Numbered from the stretch's first letter, positions 19,399 to 29,236 are shown. The stretch: DNA of 64,000 bases from Putridiphycobacter sp045107045 (GCA_045107045.1 JBGCFR010000007.1:26359-90358); one strand, 5' to 3'. Notes: generated by a model not told the origin, from the letters alone. Translations and numbers: made by a program.

Positions 19399-20350
19399 TA
19401 ATTTTATATTTTTCTGTTTGAAAATTAATTAATTCTTGTTGATATTCTGAAATTATCTCTCTCAGAATTTCTGCTGCAGGTTTTATTTCAGATATTGACC
19501 CAGCAATTTGACCAATTTCAAGTTCCCCTTCATTTAAATCCCCTTCAAACATTCCCTTTTTTGCGCGTCCTCTGCCTAATAATAACTTTAATTCTTCAGC
19601 GGTTGCATTATTCGAATAGGCTTGTTCAATTTTTTTATAGAAATTGTTTTTTATAAGGCGTACAGGTGTCAGTTCTTTTAAAGTGAGTTGTGTTCCGCCC
19701 TCTTGAGTATTGATAACCGCATTTTTAAAATTCTCATGGGCAGATGACTCAAAAGAGGCTACAAATCTGCTGCCAATTTGCACGGCTTCAGCACCAAGAA
19801 CAATAGCTGCTAACATGGTTTTGCCACTTCCAATTCCGCCAGCAGCTATGATCGGAATTTTTAACTTTTCAGCAACAATCGGTAATAGTGTAAAAGTTGT
19901 CATTTCATCTCTTCCATTATGACCACCAGCTTCGAATCCTTCAACAACAACAGCATCAACGCCAGCATTTTCAGCTTTCAAGGCAAACTTCAAACTCGAT
20001 ACTACATGGACTACAATAATACCTTTCGATTTTAAATATGAGGTGTAGGTTTTTGGATTACCAGCAGATGTGAAAACAATTTTGACATTATGTTTAATTA
20101 TCGTCTCTATATGTTTATCAATATCAGGATATAGCATAGGTAAATTGACCGCAAAGGGTTTGTTTGTTGCATTCTTGCATTTGATAATTTGTGAATCTAA
20201 AACTTCAGGGTACATTGACCCTGATCCAATTATACCTAAGCCTCCTGCATTTGATATTGTACTGGCTAATTCCCAACCGGAGCACCAAATCATTCCTGCC
20301 TGTATTACAGGGAATTTTATTCCAAAAAGTGAAGTTATTTTATTTTTCAT
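19391..20350 (-). CDS. FMN-dependent nitronate monooxygenase / FabK-like protein
   Basis: This is a TIM-barrel flavoprotein of 319 residues from the nitronate monooxygenase/2-nitropropane dioxygenase family, which also includes the enoyl-ACP reductase FabK. Diagnostic segments are FPVIQAGM near the N-terminus, AGGLGIIGSGSM (about 35), VEGFEAGGHNGRD (about 138) with the conserved His, and IIAAGGIGSGKTMLAA with GAEAVQIGSRFVAS for phosphate binding of FMN. Bacteroidota usually have FabI for fatty acid synthesis, so a nitronate-type or unknown oxidoreductase role is as likely. It is first in an operon with the two M16 subunits; the functional link is unclear. Confidence 0.85.
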   Translation of the reverse strand: MKNKITSLFGIKFPVIQAGMIWCSGWELASTISNAGGLGIIGSGSMYPEVLDSQIIKCKNATNKPFAVNLPMLYPDIDKHIETIIKHNVKIVFTSAGNPKTYTSYLKSKGIIVVHVVSSLKFALKAENAGVDAVVVEGFEAGGHNGRDEMTTFTLLPIVAEKLKIPIIAAGGIGSGKTMLAAIVLGAEAVQIGSRFVASFESSAHENFKNAVINTQEGGTQLTLKELTPVRLIKNNFYKKIEQAYSNNATAEELKLLLGRGRAKKGMFEGDLNEGELEIGQIAGSISEIKPAAEILREIISEYQQELINFQTEKYKIND

Positions 20351-20449
20351 TTGCTAAAATATGGTTTGCCGAAATTAGTTAATACATACTATTTTCAACA
20401 ATTTTTAATAAAAAAAGAGATTTATTGCTCATTATTTGGTGTAAAAATT

Positions 20450-20457
20450 TATTTTTG
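20450..20457 (+). promoter_or_regulatory. TAnnTTTG box of the outer-membrane barrel/glycosyltransferase operon
   Basis: TATTTTTG at 20 bases before the ATG matches the -7 consensus; a TTG 23 bases upstream may serve as the other element. It would drive the three genes to 23521. Confidence 0.6.
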
Positions 20458-20477
20458 TAGTTAAATACATTACGAGT

Positions 20478-21413
20478 ATGAAAAAAATATTTTTCGTTAT
20501 TGCAATTACTTTGCTGCATTATAGTGTCTTAAGTCAAAAATACAACTTAGGTTTTGGGGTGAAAGCAGGAATTGCTAATTACCTTGGAGATATTGGTGGA
20601 GGTGATTTAGCTCGTCCATTTGTATTTAACCTAGAGTTAAAAGATACACGTTGGAGTACAGGTGCTTTTGTTAGATATAGATTTCATCCGTTATTTGCTT
20701 ATCAAGGTTCTTTTACTTATGCAAGAGTGCAGGGTAAAGATTCTGAATCTGATAACAGAGCTCGACAAGGTCGTAATTTAAGCTTTAAGAATGATATACT
20801 ATGTTTAGATCATAAATTAGAGTTTTATCCTTCTCAATTATCAATGTCAGATGTAGGAAGAAGAGGACGTTATAGAACAGATTTTAAAACGTTCATATTT
20901 GCTGGGATAGGAACTATATTTCACAATCCTAAAGCTTTGTATAACGGAGATTGGGTAAAGTTAAGACCATTAATGACGGAAGGCGAAAAGTATAGTAAAT
21001 TCTCTTTTTCAATTCCTGTTGGAGCTGGATTTTATTTTACATATAGAAAACAACACAGATTCGGTTTTGAATTGTCTTGGAATTATACATTCACTGATTA
21101 TCTTGATGATGTTTCAGGTGTTTATGTGGATCCTTCAGCAATGAGCTCTGATCCGCTTGCACCTATTTTAGCTAATCGTAATCCAGAATTAAATTATAGT
21201 GAAAACGATTATCCTGCATCTGCTAACTTTGGACCAAAAATTTCTGGTCAAACTAATTTGAACAAAAGAGGTGACGCTTCCGCAAATGATAATTTCATTT
21301 TAATGACACTATCATATAGCTACGTTATTAAATCAAATAACGGGTTCAATAGAAGTTATTCTTGGCTTTATAGAAGCAAAAGTAGATTTGGAAAAACTAA
21401 AGCTAGGTTCTAG
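20478..21413 (+). CDS. Outer-membrane beta-barrel protein (DUF6089-like)
   Basis: This is a 311-residue secreted protein with a signal peptide ending VLSQ (about residue 19). The mature part has alternating polar and aromatic strands and a barrel-like pattern (GFGVKAGIANYLGDIGGG, FVRYRFHPLFAYQG, PVGAGFYFTYR, FELSWNYTFTDYLDD). This resembles Bacteroidota DUF6089 proteins, predicted outer-membrane barrels of unknown role. Nine bases separate it from the glycosyltransferase behind it, so it may share a transcript with sugar-transfer genes. Confidence 0.75.
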   Translation: MKKIFFVIAITLLHYSVLSQKYNLGFGVKAGIANYLGDIGGGDLARPFVFNLELKDTRWSTGAFVRYRFHPLFAYQGSFTYARVQGKDSESDNRARQGRNLSFKNDILCLDHKLEFYPSQLSMSDVGRRGRYRTDFKTFIFAGIGTIFHNPKALYNGDWVKLRPLMTEGEKYSKFSFSIPVGAGFYFTYRKQHRFGFELSWNYTFTDYLDDVSGVYVDPSAMSSDPLAPILANRNPELNYSENDYPASANFGPKISGQTNLNKRGDASANDNFILMTLSYSYVIKSNNGFNRSYSWLYRSKSRFGKTKARF

Positions 21414-21422
21414 CAATCAAGA

Positions 21423-22358
21423 ATGGTTACAGTTACCACTGTTATACCCTGTTATAATTGTGAAGATTACATTTTAGAAACGGTCAATTCAGTTCTTGAT
21501 CAGTCACATAAGGCGATTGAGCTAATATGTGTGAACAATAATTCCTCTGATAGTACACTACAAATACTTCATGAAATTGCTAAATCGGATAATCGTGTTT
21601 TAGTTTTAAATGAGACTCAACCTGGAGCAAACTTTGCTAGAAATAAGGGTCTGTCAAAAGCTACAGGTAAGTACATTCAGTTTTTGGATTCTGATGATGT
21701 AATTTTGGAAAAAAAGTTTGAACTTCAAACCAAAGTTTTGGAAACAGATAATTTAGATATTGTAGTTTCGGATAGGGCAGTATACAATGAAACGTTAGTA
21801 GAAGAACTTGAAACAATTACATTTCCGTCAATAGTAGATCAACCTCTGTACGAATCAATTGAAAAAATAATTATTACTGGTAATCCTTTATATCGTACTG
21901 ATTTTGTAAAAAAAATTGGAGGCTATTTGCCTGAATTAATTTCTGCACAGGATTGGGAATTTCATATCAGGTGCTTTTTGAATAATCCAAAAATGGCATA
22001 CCTTCCTACTATTTTTTTGCATTCTCGTCAACTGCCGAATTCACTGTCAAGTAATTTTGTTGACGTAAGCCATAATTCATGCAGTGTAATTGAAATGCAT
22101 AAAGATAAATTGATGAAAAACACTGTGTATGAACACAAAGGAGCGTTAAGAAAGATACTGTTTACTTATTTGGTATCCTATGTGTATTCTGGATCAGAAC
22201 ATTATAAATCTGAATTCGTTTATTGGAATATGTTAGGGAAAGATGTTTCAGTTTTTAACGGGATCAATAAGGTCTTATTGAAAGTTCTTGGACCAAAAAT
22301 ATTTTTAAAAATAAAAAGAAAAATACATTTGCTTAAAGGCAAGAATACTGCTAAATGA
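21423..22358 (+). CDS. Family 2 glycosyltransferase
   Basis: This is a GT-A fold glycosyltransferase of 311 residues. The N-terminal motif TTVIPCYNCEDYILETVNSV and the nucleotide-sugar/metal site QFLDSDD (DxD-type, about 80) are typical of family GT2. A short basic C-terminus (about 290-311) may touch the membrane. It overlaps the next glycosyltransferase by four bases (ATGA), so both act in one pathway, probably building a surface glycan. Donor and acceptor sugars cannot be read from sequence. Confidence 0.92.
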   Translation: MVTVTTVIPCYNCEDYILETVNSVLDQSHKAIELICVNNNSSDSTLQILHEIAKSDNRVLVLNETQPGANFARNKGLSKATGKYIQFLDSDDVILEKKFELQTKVLETDNLDIVVSDRAVYNETLVEELETITFPSIVDQPLYESIEKIIITGNPLYRTDFVKKIGGYLPELISAQDWEFHIRCFLNNPKMAYLPTIFLHSRQLPNSLSSNFVDVSHNSCSVIEMHKDKLMKNTVYEHKGALRKILFTYLVSYVYSGSEHYKSEFVYWNMLGKDVSVFNGINKVLLKVLGPKIFLKIKRKIHLLKGKNTAK

Positions 22359-23521
22359 AGTTATTAATTTTGTATACAAAAGATAGGAATGAGGTTTTCA
22401 ATAGAAAGTCGGCCATTGGTTCGTATATACATTGCTTAAGTAACATTTTACAATCTGAGGGATATACCGTGTTTTTAAATGGTGATTCTTTAGATTCAAT
22501 AAATAAAATAGAGACAGAGAGGCTGCCTACAAACGCTAAAAAAGTTATTGCAAGATTTCTACCTTCTTTTTTAAAAAGAGCTTTGCGTGATCGAATGGTA
22601 CTGAAAAATGCAAATAATATTGCAACTGAGTTATTAGATAGTGAGGCTCGTTATGATGCTATTTTAGAATTCTATAATTTAGGTTCAGATGTTGGAGTGA
22701 GGCTCGCGAAATCACAAAATATACCCTTATATATTGTGTATGACGGACCCATTATTGAAGAATATATGTTTTTTAATAATGGAGCTAAACCCATTTTCTT
22801 AAAAGAGTTTACAAGCCGAGAAAAAACGGCTCTGATGGAGTCAAGAAAAACAGTGGTTTATTCAAATCCTATGAAAAGTTATGTTGAAAATATTACTGGT
22901 AATGCATCTAATTTATCTTTGCACCAAAATGTAGATTTTTCAAGATTTGATATCCTTGAAGGAGAAAAGAATTCTCCTTCATCAATAATTAACATTTGTT
23001 TTATAGGCTCCTTTTTAAAGTGGCATCAAGTGGATATATTAGTCAATACCTGCTGCAGCTTGATTAAAGAAGGGTATAGTATTGAGCTATATCTTGTTGG
23101 TGATGGAATGGAAAAAGCATCTATTGAGGCGGAAGTAAACTTATTAGATGAATCAACAAAAAGTAAAATTCACTTTACTGGATTTTTAGATGGAACCGCA
23201 CTTTATGATTTGAAAAAGAAGATGCATGTTGGCATTATGCCTGGATCAAATTGGTATGGTGCACCAAATAAAATTTTCGAGTATGGTGCAATGAATATGG
23301 CAGTTATTGCTCCTGATACACCAACTATATGTGACTTGTTTAGTAACAATGAGATTGTCTTTTTCAAATGGAAGAACTCAGAATCATTTAAAATGGCTTT
23401 AAAAGAACTAATTTCAAAGCCTGAATTAATTGAAAAGATGGCACTCAAATTACAACACTTTGTTTTAGATACCTATTCGGCTAAGGAAACCAAGAAGTAT
23501 TATACGAATTTACTCAAGTAA
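22355..23521 (+). CDS. Family 4-like glycosyltransferase
   Basis: This is a GT-B fold glycosyltransferase of 388 residues. The C-terminal domain shows a GT4 pattern: NICFIGSFLKWHQVDIL at the start of the domain (about 208), YLVGDGMEKASIEAE, then APNKIFEYGAMNMAVIAPD (about 305), which carries the E-x7-E-type donor-binding motif. The N-terminal half is more divergent. It ends one base before the convergent CotH-like gene stops, with no obvious terminator between. It probably extends the same glycan as the preceding enzyme. Confidence 0.88.
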   Translation: MKLLILYTKDRNEVFNRKSAIGSYIHCLSNILQSEGYTVFLNGDSLDSINKIETERLPTNAKKVIARFLPSFLKRALRDRMVLKNANNIATELLDSEARYDAILEFYNLGSDVGVRLAKSQNIPLYIVYDGPIIEEYMFFNNGAKPIFLKEFTSREKTALMESRKTVVYSNPMKSYVENITGNASNLSLHQNVDFSRFDILEGEKNSPSSIINICFIGSFLKWHQVDILVNTCCSLIKEGYSIELYLVGDGMEKASIEAEVNLLDESTKSKIHFTGFLDGTALYDLKKKMHVGIMPGSNWYGAPNKIFEYGAMNMAVIAPDTPTICDLFSNNEIVFFKWKNSESFKMALKELISKPELIEKMALKLQHFVLDTYSAKETKKYYTNLLK

Positions 23522-23522
23522 A

Positions 23523-26084
23523 TTAAAAATTTCTATCTTCAATTGAACCAGATTTTTCGTATCCTTTAAAATTCATTTCAAATGTGGTAAGTTTTTCTTT
23601 TATCTCATTTTCATTAATTATTGTCACCTTACCTTCCACAATGTTTAATAAGTTTTCTGAATAACTTTTGTCTATAAAGAGATTCGGTTCATTAAAAAAG
23701 TTCTTTTTAATAAAACTTGTGAATATAATTTTATTGTTAGAAAATGTATTGTTCCAACAATAAAAACTGGTTTCATCTTTTACAGCAATTGCATTAGCAT
23801 TGTCTTTAAATTGACAGTTTGTAACAATTGCAGTTGATTTTTCCCCCAAACTTAGACCTTTGTCAAGAAAAGATGTCAAACTACAATCACTAATTTTCAC
23901 ATAACTCCCACTTAAATCCAAACCATCACCATTTGCATCTATTTTTTGAGGATAGAATATACTGGATGATACTTTTGCAAAACAAAAATCAAGATCAACT
24001 TGATCGGCAAAATTGTTTATGAATGAACAATTTTCTATATTAACCTTCGAGTACTTGATATTGAGTCCATCATCACCTTGGCTTTCTGAAAAAGATGAGT
24101 TTTTTATATCGACATTTGATTCGTATATAGCGAATTGACCACTGAATAATTTTCCATTAAAGAAGGAGTTTTTACCTCCGGAAACATGAATGTTATTGAT
24201 TATTGTTTGTGAGCCTCCATCTCCGATAATTGAAAAAGTTCCAAATGGCTTATCAGGATAAATTGGTTTGATTAGAATAGGGTCTAATGGTGTACCTAAT
24301 AAAAATGCACTTCCATTAATTTGAAAGTGAATATTAGAGTCAAGCTCCAAAGTCACACCTGCCTCAATAACTACTGACAAATTTTTAGGCAAACAAATTT
24401 GACTTTTGATTTGATATTTTCCTTTTTTAATCAAGATGGAATCTTCCTTAAGTACGAAATTTACATTGCTTTTTTCTAATTCTAATAGACCTGATGATTT
24501 GTAATCAGTTCTACTTATATAGTTAAAATATAGTTTCTGCTTAGGAACAGTGTCTCCGGTAATTGTATTGATGAATATAAAATCTTTTTTAGGGTTAAAT
24601 TTATCTTTTGGAACTGGCAGCTTGAGAAGGATGTTTTTATAGTTTAATTCCGAGTCGAATTCTATCCCATGCCATACTTTTACGATTTTTCCAGTAAACT
24701 TATCAACTATTTTTATAGGAGCAAAAGCGTCCAGCGCAATGTCCATAATTTTTGAATTTGTATCCACTGAACCATAAATGTGAACTTCGGAGATATAATC
24801 ATGGAAAAAGTCAAGTGATGTATTCACTACATTTTTAACATATCTATTGCCAAATTTTTGACTTCTATACCTATATTCAGAATGATGAATAGAAATATTA
24901 GAATTATGTATACTATCGATGGAGCTAAGGATATCATTCTTTTTTAAATATAACTGATATAGGTATTTGTCACGATCAGCTCTAATTGAATTATTTGATA
25001 TTAAAATTTTAAATAACTTGTTCAATTTTGAAACGCTGTATTTTATCCCACGACTTTCAAAAAATAGCTTGTTAAACTGATCAATTGATTCTGGTATATT
25101 TTGTTTCTGAATGGGAATACCACTTTGTTCAGCTCTATAAATTGGGTAAAATTTGCCACGACTAAAATCATAAATAAATTTTAAATTATCACCATTAATA
25201 TCATGAGGATCATTAAATAGTGCTAATAATGCTAGGTATTTAGACATGTACTTCATGTCTATAAAGTTTAATATTGAATTCATTTCGTCATCTTGAATGC
25301 TCGTAAGAAATGATTCGAATTCAGCGAGTGCATAAGTATAATTTAAGTCCTTTCTTTTTTCAATATGTCCAATAAAGAGGTCTAATGATGAAGAGTGCGT
25401 TCTGCCTTCTTTCCTAGTCCAATCATTTGTATTAACTAATACTGTATAATTAGTGATTCCAAAGTCTCGCTCTAGTAATTGTTTTTTAATATCTTCGACA
25501 AAATAATAAGAACCAGCATTTTTAGAATTGATCTCAAGCATTTTGTATGTTCCTGCAGCACTTATTAAGCCTGCTTCGCTGCCTAGATAATTTGACGATA
25601 TTATATTTTTTGCTTCTTCACTCTTGATTAATTTAAAACGTCGGATTCCATTAATTAATGGCACACTATCAAGAAGCTTAATTGTATAAGAAAATTTTTC
25701 ATTTTCATAATGAGGTTCATCACTTCCATGATACTTTAATTTAGCATCCCAATATTTCCCATTAATAAGAATTTTAATCTTAATCCATTTTTTGGTAACA
25801 GGTCTTTTTTCTCTATACTTTATTAATTTATTAGCCTCTTCTTCCTCAATTCGTATTTTTATAATATCATTCTTGCTAACAGATGTGGTTAGGCCGAGAG
25901 AAATTTGTTTACCGTAACTTAACGAATTTTTGATTGAATGAAATGATTTACTAGGAAATAGTACGACATACACTAAAAATGATACAAATACTATTGCAAT
26001 TATTTTTTTAAATATGGAAAGCCCAGTGAATGCTCTTTTTGTTTTACTCAAGTAGCTCATAATCAATATGTTATTAATATTCAT
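23523..26084 (-). CDS. Membrane-anchored CotH-like / right-handed beta-helix protein
   Basis: This is an 853-residue protein with one N-terminal membrane helix (about 24-44) and a large outside part. Residues about 90-400 resemble the CotH kinase-like fold: KLKYHGSDEPH (117-127), GSYYFVEDIKK (191-201), and LFNDPHDINGDN with FIYDFSRGKFYPIYR (290-317). The acid usually following the PIPW-type motif is replaced by Arg/Ala (Glu319 is near), so kinase activity is doubtful. Residues about 560-800 form a right-handed parallel beta-helix with repeats such as GDDGLNIKYSKVNIENCSF and GDGLDLSGSYVKISDCSL. It is homologous over most of its length to the gene at 26212-29208. An in-frame ATG at 26060 is an alternative start. 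Confidence 0.72.
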   Translation of the reverse strand: MNINNILIMSYLSKTKRAFTGLSIFKKIIAIVFVSFLVYVVLFPSKSFHSIKNSLSYGKQISLGLTTSVSKNDIIKIRIEEEEANKLIKYREKRPVTKKWIKIKILINGKYWDAKLKYHGSDEPHYENEKFSYTIKLLDSVPLINGIRRFKLIKSEEAKNIISSNYLGSEAGLISAAGTYKMLEINSKNAGSYYFVEDIKKQLLERDFGITNYTVLVNTNDWTRKEGRTHSSSLDLFIGHIEKRKDLNYTYALAEFESFLTSIQDDEMNSILNFIDMKYMSKYLALLALFNDPHDINGDNLKFIYDFSRGKFYPIYRAEQSGIPIQKQNIPESIDQFNKLFFESRGIKYSVSKLNKLFKILISNNSIRADRDKYLYQLYLKKNDILSSIDSIHNSNISIHHSEYRYRSQKFGNRYVKNVVNTSLDFFHDYISEVHIYGSVDTNSKIMDIALDAFAPIKIVDKFTGKIVKVWHGIEFDSELNYKNILLKLPVPKDKFNPKKDFIFINTITGDTVPKQKLYFNYISRTDYKSSGLLELEKSNVNFVLKEDSILIKKGKYQIKSQICLPKNLSVVIEAGVTLELDSNIHFQINGSAFLLGTPLDPILIKPIYPDKPFGTFSIIGDGGSQTIINNIHVSGGKNSFFNGKLFSGQFAIYESNVDIKNSSFSESQGDDGLNIKYSKVNIENCSFINNFADQVDLDFCFAKVSSSIFYPQKIDANGDGLDLSGSYVKISDCSLTSFLDKGLSLGEKSTAIVTNCQFKDNANAIAVKDETSFYCWNNTFSNNKIIFTSFIKKNFFNEPNLFIDKSYSENLLNIVEGKVTIINENEIKEKLTTFEMNFKGYEKSGSIEDRNF

Positions 26085-26098
26085 TAATGTGTTGCCTG

Positions 26099-26106
26099 CA
26101 AATATA
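26099..26106 (-). promoter_or_regulatory. TAnnTTTG box of the 23523-26084 gene
   Basis: TATATTTG on the minus strand, 14 bases before the ATG at 26084. It suggests that the second CotH-like gene has its own promoter rather than relying on the first. Confidence 0.55.
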
Positions 26107-26211
26107 CTTTAATTTGATAATATCTAAATAATTTAGACGAAATCGGAATTAAAAAACCATTAACAAGTTTCGCAGAAAAAATTTCATAAATGGAATTAAA
26201 AAAAGTTAAGA

Positions 26212-29208
26212 CTATTTCTTTTGAAACTCACTATATAATGCCTCAGTATCTATTTTTTTGGTGCCTTTAAAAAGTTGATCGTTAATGGATATTGAGGATC
26301 CTTTTTCAACCAAGATTTGCTTATCGCTAACAGCTGTTTTTACTTTATTAAGTATTAATTGAGATGGACCATAATTTGATTTTTTTTGAAAGGCGGTATA
26401 ATGATATTCTGAATTAGACACAGAAATGTTTTTGCCATTTATTATAGAGGCATCCTTTGAAGCTATTCCCATTTTAGCACCAAGAATATCTGCTCCATTT
26501 ATGGTAATGTTAGATTCTTCTCCACCCGAAATTCCTTTGTCTCCTGAATCGACTATTGAAATATTTTCGATAAAGACTTTAGAACCTGAGAAATCAACAC
26601 AATCATTCCCCGTTCTTTTAAATACGGAGTTTTTGATAAAACCTGTTGAAAAATCGGCATCAAAACCATCTGAATAGGTATTTGCAATTTCAATATGGTC
26701 TATCTCAAAGTTACTTCTAACTATATTTAATGCATCCTCTGATTGATTACCAGATATGATTACATTTTTTAATGTGGTAGTCGATTCATAAATGGTTATA
26801 GCACCAGTAAGTCTCCAGTTTTTATAATTTAAGTTGGATAGACCTTCAAATGAAGTATTTTGAATATTAACCTCTTTGCCTTTCAAAATGGTTAGACCTT
26901 GTGAGGAGTTGTCATTGCAAATAAACTTTATAGGCGAAGATTCTTCTCCCTTACAAATAAATGTATTGTTCACAATTAGTCCTCCTCCATTTTCAAAAAC
27001 AATAACTGTACCTGGCTCAATATTAACCTTATATTTGGATGGGATATAAATCAATTGATTGATTTTACATAGCTTGTTAAAAGTTAAAATATTATTCGAT
27101 ATTGAAAAGTATTCACTCTGTTCGGAAAACTGCTCATTAAGGTTCATCATAGTAGTTTTTCCTCGAGGTTTTTCCCAGGGTATTAACACGGCTTTATACA
27201 TCTTCAATGGAACTGATTTATCAGCAAAAAACAATGACTGCGGAATTTGGTTCAAATGAATGGTTTTAGAATCAGCTTCAGTCTTGAATCCATTTAGAGA
27301 TTGAGGAGTCTTAAGTTGAATTTTCTCTCCATTTTTTTGATATCTAGCAGCCAAAATTTCGACGTCATTTGGGTGAAAATTTTCAAAAGTAATTGAGCAG
27401 GAGTCATAGGACAATCTTTTTATATAAGCATTTACGGAAACTCCTTTGATGACAGAAAGATTTTTAAGGGAGGAAAAAGAAAACTCTCTTGCCCAGTGAT
27501 CTATTGATGATACATCTGATATTTCCTCATCCCAATACTTTGAAAGTGAATTCAAATCGGTTCTAAGGTATTTAATTCTATCATATAAGTTGGTTATTGA
27601 AAACTCATAATTTGGACTTTCTTTAAGAATGGCTTCGTGAAAAATGTCCAAATCGGAAATTCTTCCCTCGAATATAGAATCAATATAAGTTTTATCAGTG
27701 TATTGCTTTAAGTAGAATAAATACTTTTCCTTAAAAGCCTTATCCATAATTATTGCATTGTCCATCATTAGGTTTGCCTCTTTATTTTTATTTTCAATGA
27801 TTGATCGAATAATGCTTTTACTTAGATTTTGGTTTGGGATTGCATCAAAGAAAATGTGTTCTAGTTTTTGAGTAATCGGATTAAAGTAAAAACGTCGATT
27901 ATGCCAAGTAAGGGCATGATAATTACCACTTATTTCAATGAGAACATAGTATTTGGCAAGCAAGTCAATATCGAATATATCACTTATATTTAGGTGTCCG
28001 TCTCTGAAAAGTTGCAATAATTTTTTTCCTTCATTAAATTGCTCAGATAAAGCCTCTGATCTAAGGATTCTTTTTTCGTGGAAAGCGTTGATGTAGCTTG
28101 CTTCAAAATCTGGGTACGGGTGCTTCAAGCTATCATTATGAATTTTTTCACGATATCGCCATGTTCCAGATTCATCTAATTTTAAAATGGGACCTTCACG
28201 ACGTTTTCTATTTTCTACTATATGTTTGTCAAAATGTTCTTCTAACGCATACAGTCCCATGTTATAACCATTAAAATTAACATTAATAAATTCATATTTT
28301 GTGGAAAGAATTCCCACTTTATCAGCCATGATATGCATAATCCATTCCGATAAAAAATTTCTAGCTTTTGGGTGCTGTATAGAAAAACTAGACATTTTTT
28401 CAAAAGAAGCAGTGCTAGGCAGTTTGAAACGATATGATGCCTTGTCTGGAGCAATATGATCTGACCAATCGCCTTTAATCTTTATTTTTATTTTTGTTGT
28501 ATCCTCATTATCTAAATAGTACGCACTAACATATTTTTTACTCTTCTCACTAATAACTGCACTTCCCAAAGATTTTTCAATATACTTAGTCAACTTCTTT
28601 TTACTCTTACTAGGAATCCATATGCTTAGATCCTTTTCAACATTATTTGTTGGCATTACTGGATAAATATATACTTTGAGGTCGTCAAATATTGCAATAG
28701 AATCTTGTGCTTTTAAATAAATGGACACGGAATTTGATCCTTTTACAATTGGGATTGATAAAAAGTGTTGTTTCCATCCTTTTTTAGATTTTCCCAATTC
28801 TTTATAATTTGTTTTAAATTCAGAATCAATACCGCCATCATTCAATAATTTTCCTAAGATAAAGGCAGATGAATCTCCTTCTTTTTGCCAAATTGATATT
28901 TCTATTAGTTGAGTTTCTCTAAGGTCAGTTAACGTAAGAACAGATTCAATACTATTAGCATCTAATTGAATGGATGTACTTCCAGAACGAGCATCATTGG
29001 TATTAAGCGTTCCTTGAACTTTGACTATACAATTGGCTGAATCTGTTTTAAAGCTATATCTTTTTTGGACATCTGAATCAATTGACTCGAAATCACAAAA
29101 TATAGTTTTAATCCAAAAAGGTTTTTCTTGGATGATGTTTTTTTTTCTTGAACATCCAATCATCAAAACAGTGGACAGTAGTACTAGTGTGAAAAATATT
29201 TTGCTCAT
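26212..29208 (-). CDS. CotH-like / beta-helix surface lipoprotein
   Basis: This is a 998-residue predicted lipoprotein (signal ending MIGC, Cys19). Residues about 30-185 look like a jelly-roll carbohydrate-binding module. Residues about 230-550 match the CotH kinase-like fold: KIKGDW (244-249) with KASYRFKLP, then NFNGYNMGLYALEEHFD (311-327), then FYFNPITQKLEHIFFD (440-455), where Asp455 is the usual metal-binding acid. Residues about 720-985 are a right-handed beta-helix with SEDALNIVRS, DGFDADFSTG, GNDCVDFSGSKV and GDKGISGGEESN turns. CotH proteins phosphorylate protein or glycan in spores and some bacteria; here the target is unknown. The divergent neighbour is a glycosyltransferase and the downstream paralogue is the 853-residue protein. 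Confidence 0.78.
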   Translation of the reverse strand: MSKIFFTLVLLSTVLMIGCSRKKNIIQEKPFWIKTIFCDFESIDSDVQKRYSFKTDSANCIVKVQGTLNTNDARSGSTSIQLDANSIESVLTLTDLRETQLIEISIWQKEGDSSAFILGKLLNDGGIDSEFKTNYKELGKSKKGWKQHFLSIPIVKGSNSVSIYLKAQDSIAIFDDLKVYIYPVMPTNNVEKDLSIWIPSKSKKKLTKYIEKSLGSAVISEKSKKYVSAYYLDNEDTTKIKIKIKGDWSDHIAPDKASYRFKLPSTASFEKMSSFSIQHPKARNFLSEWIMHIMADKVGILSTKYEFINVNFNGYNMGLYALEEHFDKHIVENRKRREGPILKLDESGTWRYREKIHNDSLKHPYPDFEASYINAFHEKRILRSEALSEQFNEGKKLLQLFRDGHLNISDIFDIDLLAKYYVLIEISGNYHALTWHNRRFYFNPITQKLEHIFFDAIPNQNLSKSIIRSIIENKNKEANLMMDNAIIMDKAFKEKYLFYLKQYTDKTYIDSIFEGRISDLDIFHEAILKESPNYEFSITNLYDRIKYLRTDLNSLSKYWDEEISDVSSIDHWAREFSFSSLKNLSVIKGVSVNAYIKRLSYDSCSITFENFHPNDVEILAARYQKNGEKIQLKTPQSLNGFKTEADSKTIHLNQIPQSLFFADKSVPLKMYKAVLIPWEKPRGKTTMMNLNEQFSEQSEYFSISNNILTFNKLCKINQLIYIPSKYKVNIEPGTVIVFENGGGLIVNNTFICKGEESSPIKFICNDNSSQGLTILKGKEVNIQNTSFEGLSNLNYKNWRLTGAITIYESTTTLKNVIISGNQSEDALNIVRSNFEIDHIEIANTYSDGFDADFSTGFIKNSVFKRTGNDCVDFSGSKVFIENISIVDSGDKGISGGEESNITINGADILGAKMGIASKDASIINGKNISVSNSEYHYTAFQKKSNYGPSQLILNKVKTAVSDKQILVEKGSSISINDQLFKGTKKIDTEALYSEFQKK

Positions 29209-29228
29209 ATATTAGCATAGCTTGTTTG

Positions 29229-29236
29229 CAAAAATA
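29229..29236 (-). promoter_or_regulatory. TAnnTTTG box of the 26212-29208 gene
   Basis: TATTTTTG on the minus strand, 20 bases before the ATG at 29208. It shares the 228-base divergent region with the promoter at 29422. Confidence 0.55.

Noticed and set aside
20435..20457. TTTG 11 bases before the TAnnTTTG box as a -33 element
   Set aside because: The spacing is too short for the 17-23 base consensus; the same false match occurs before 6662 and 43173.
23203..23448. Minus-strand frame within the GT4 gene
   Set aside because: Shadow of a well-supported glycosyltransferase.
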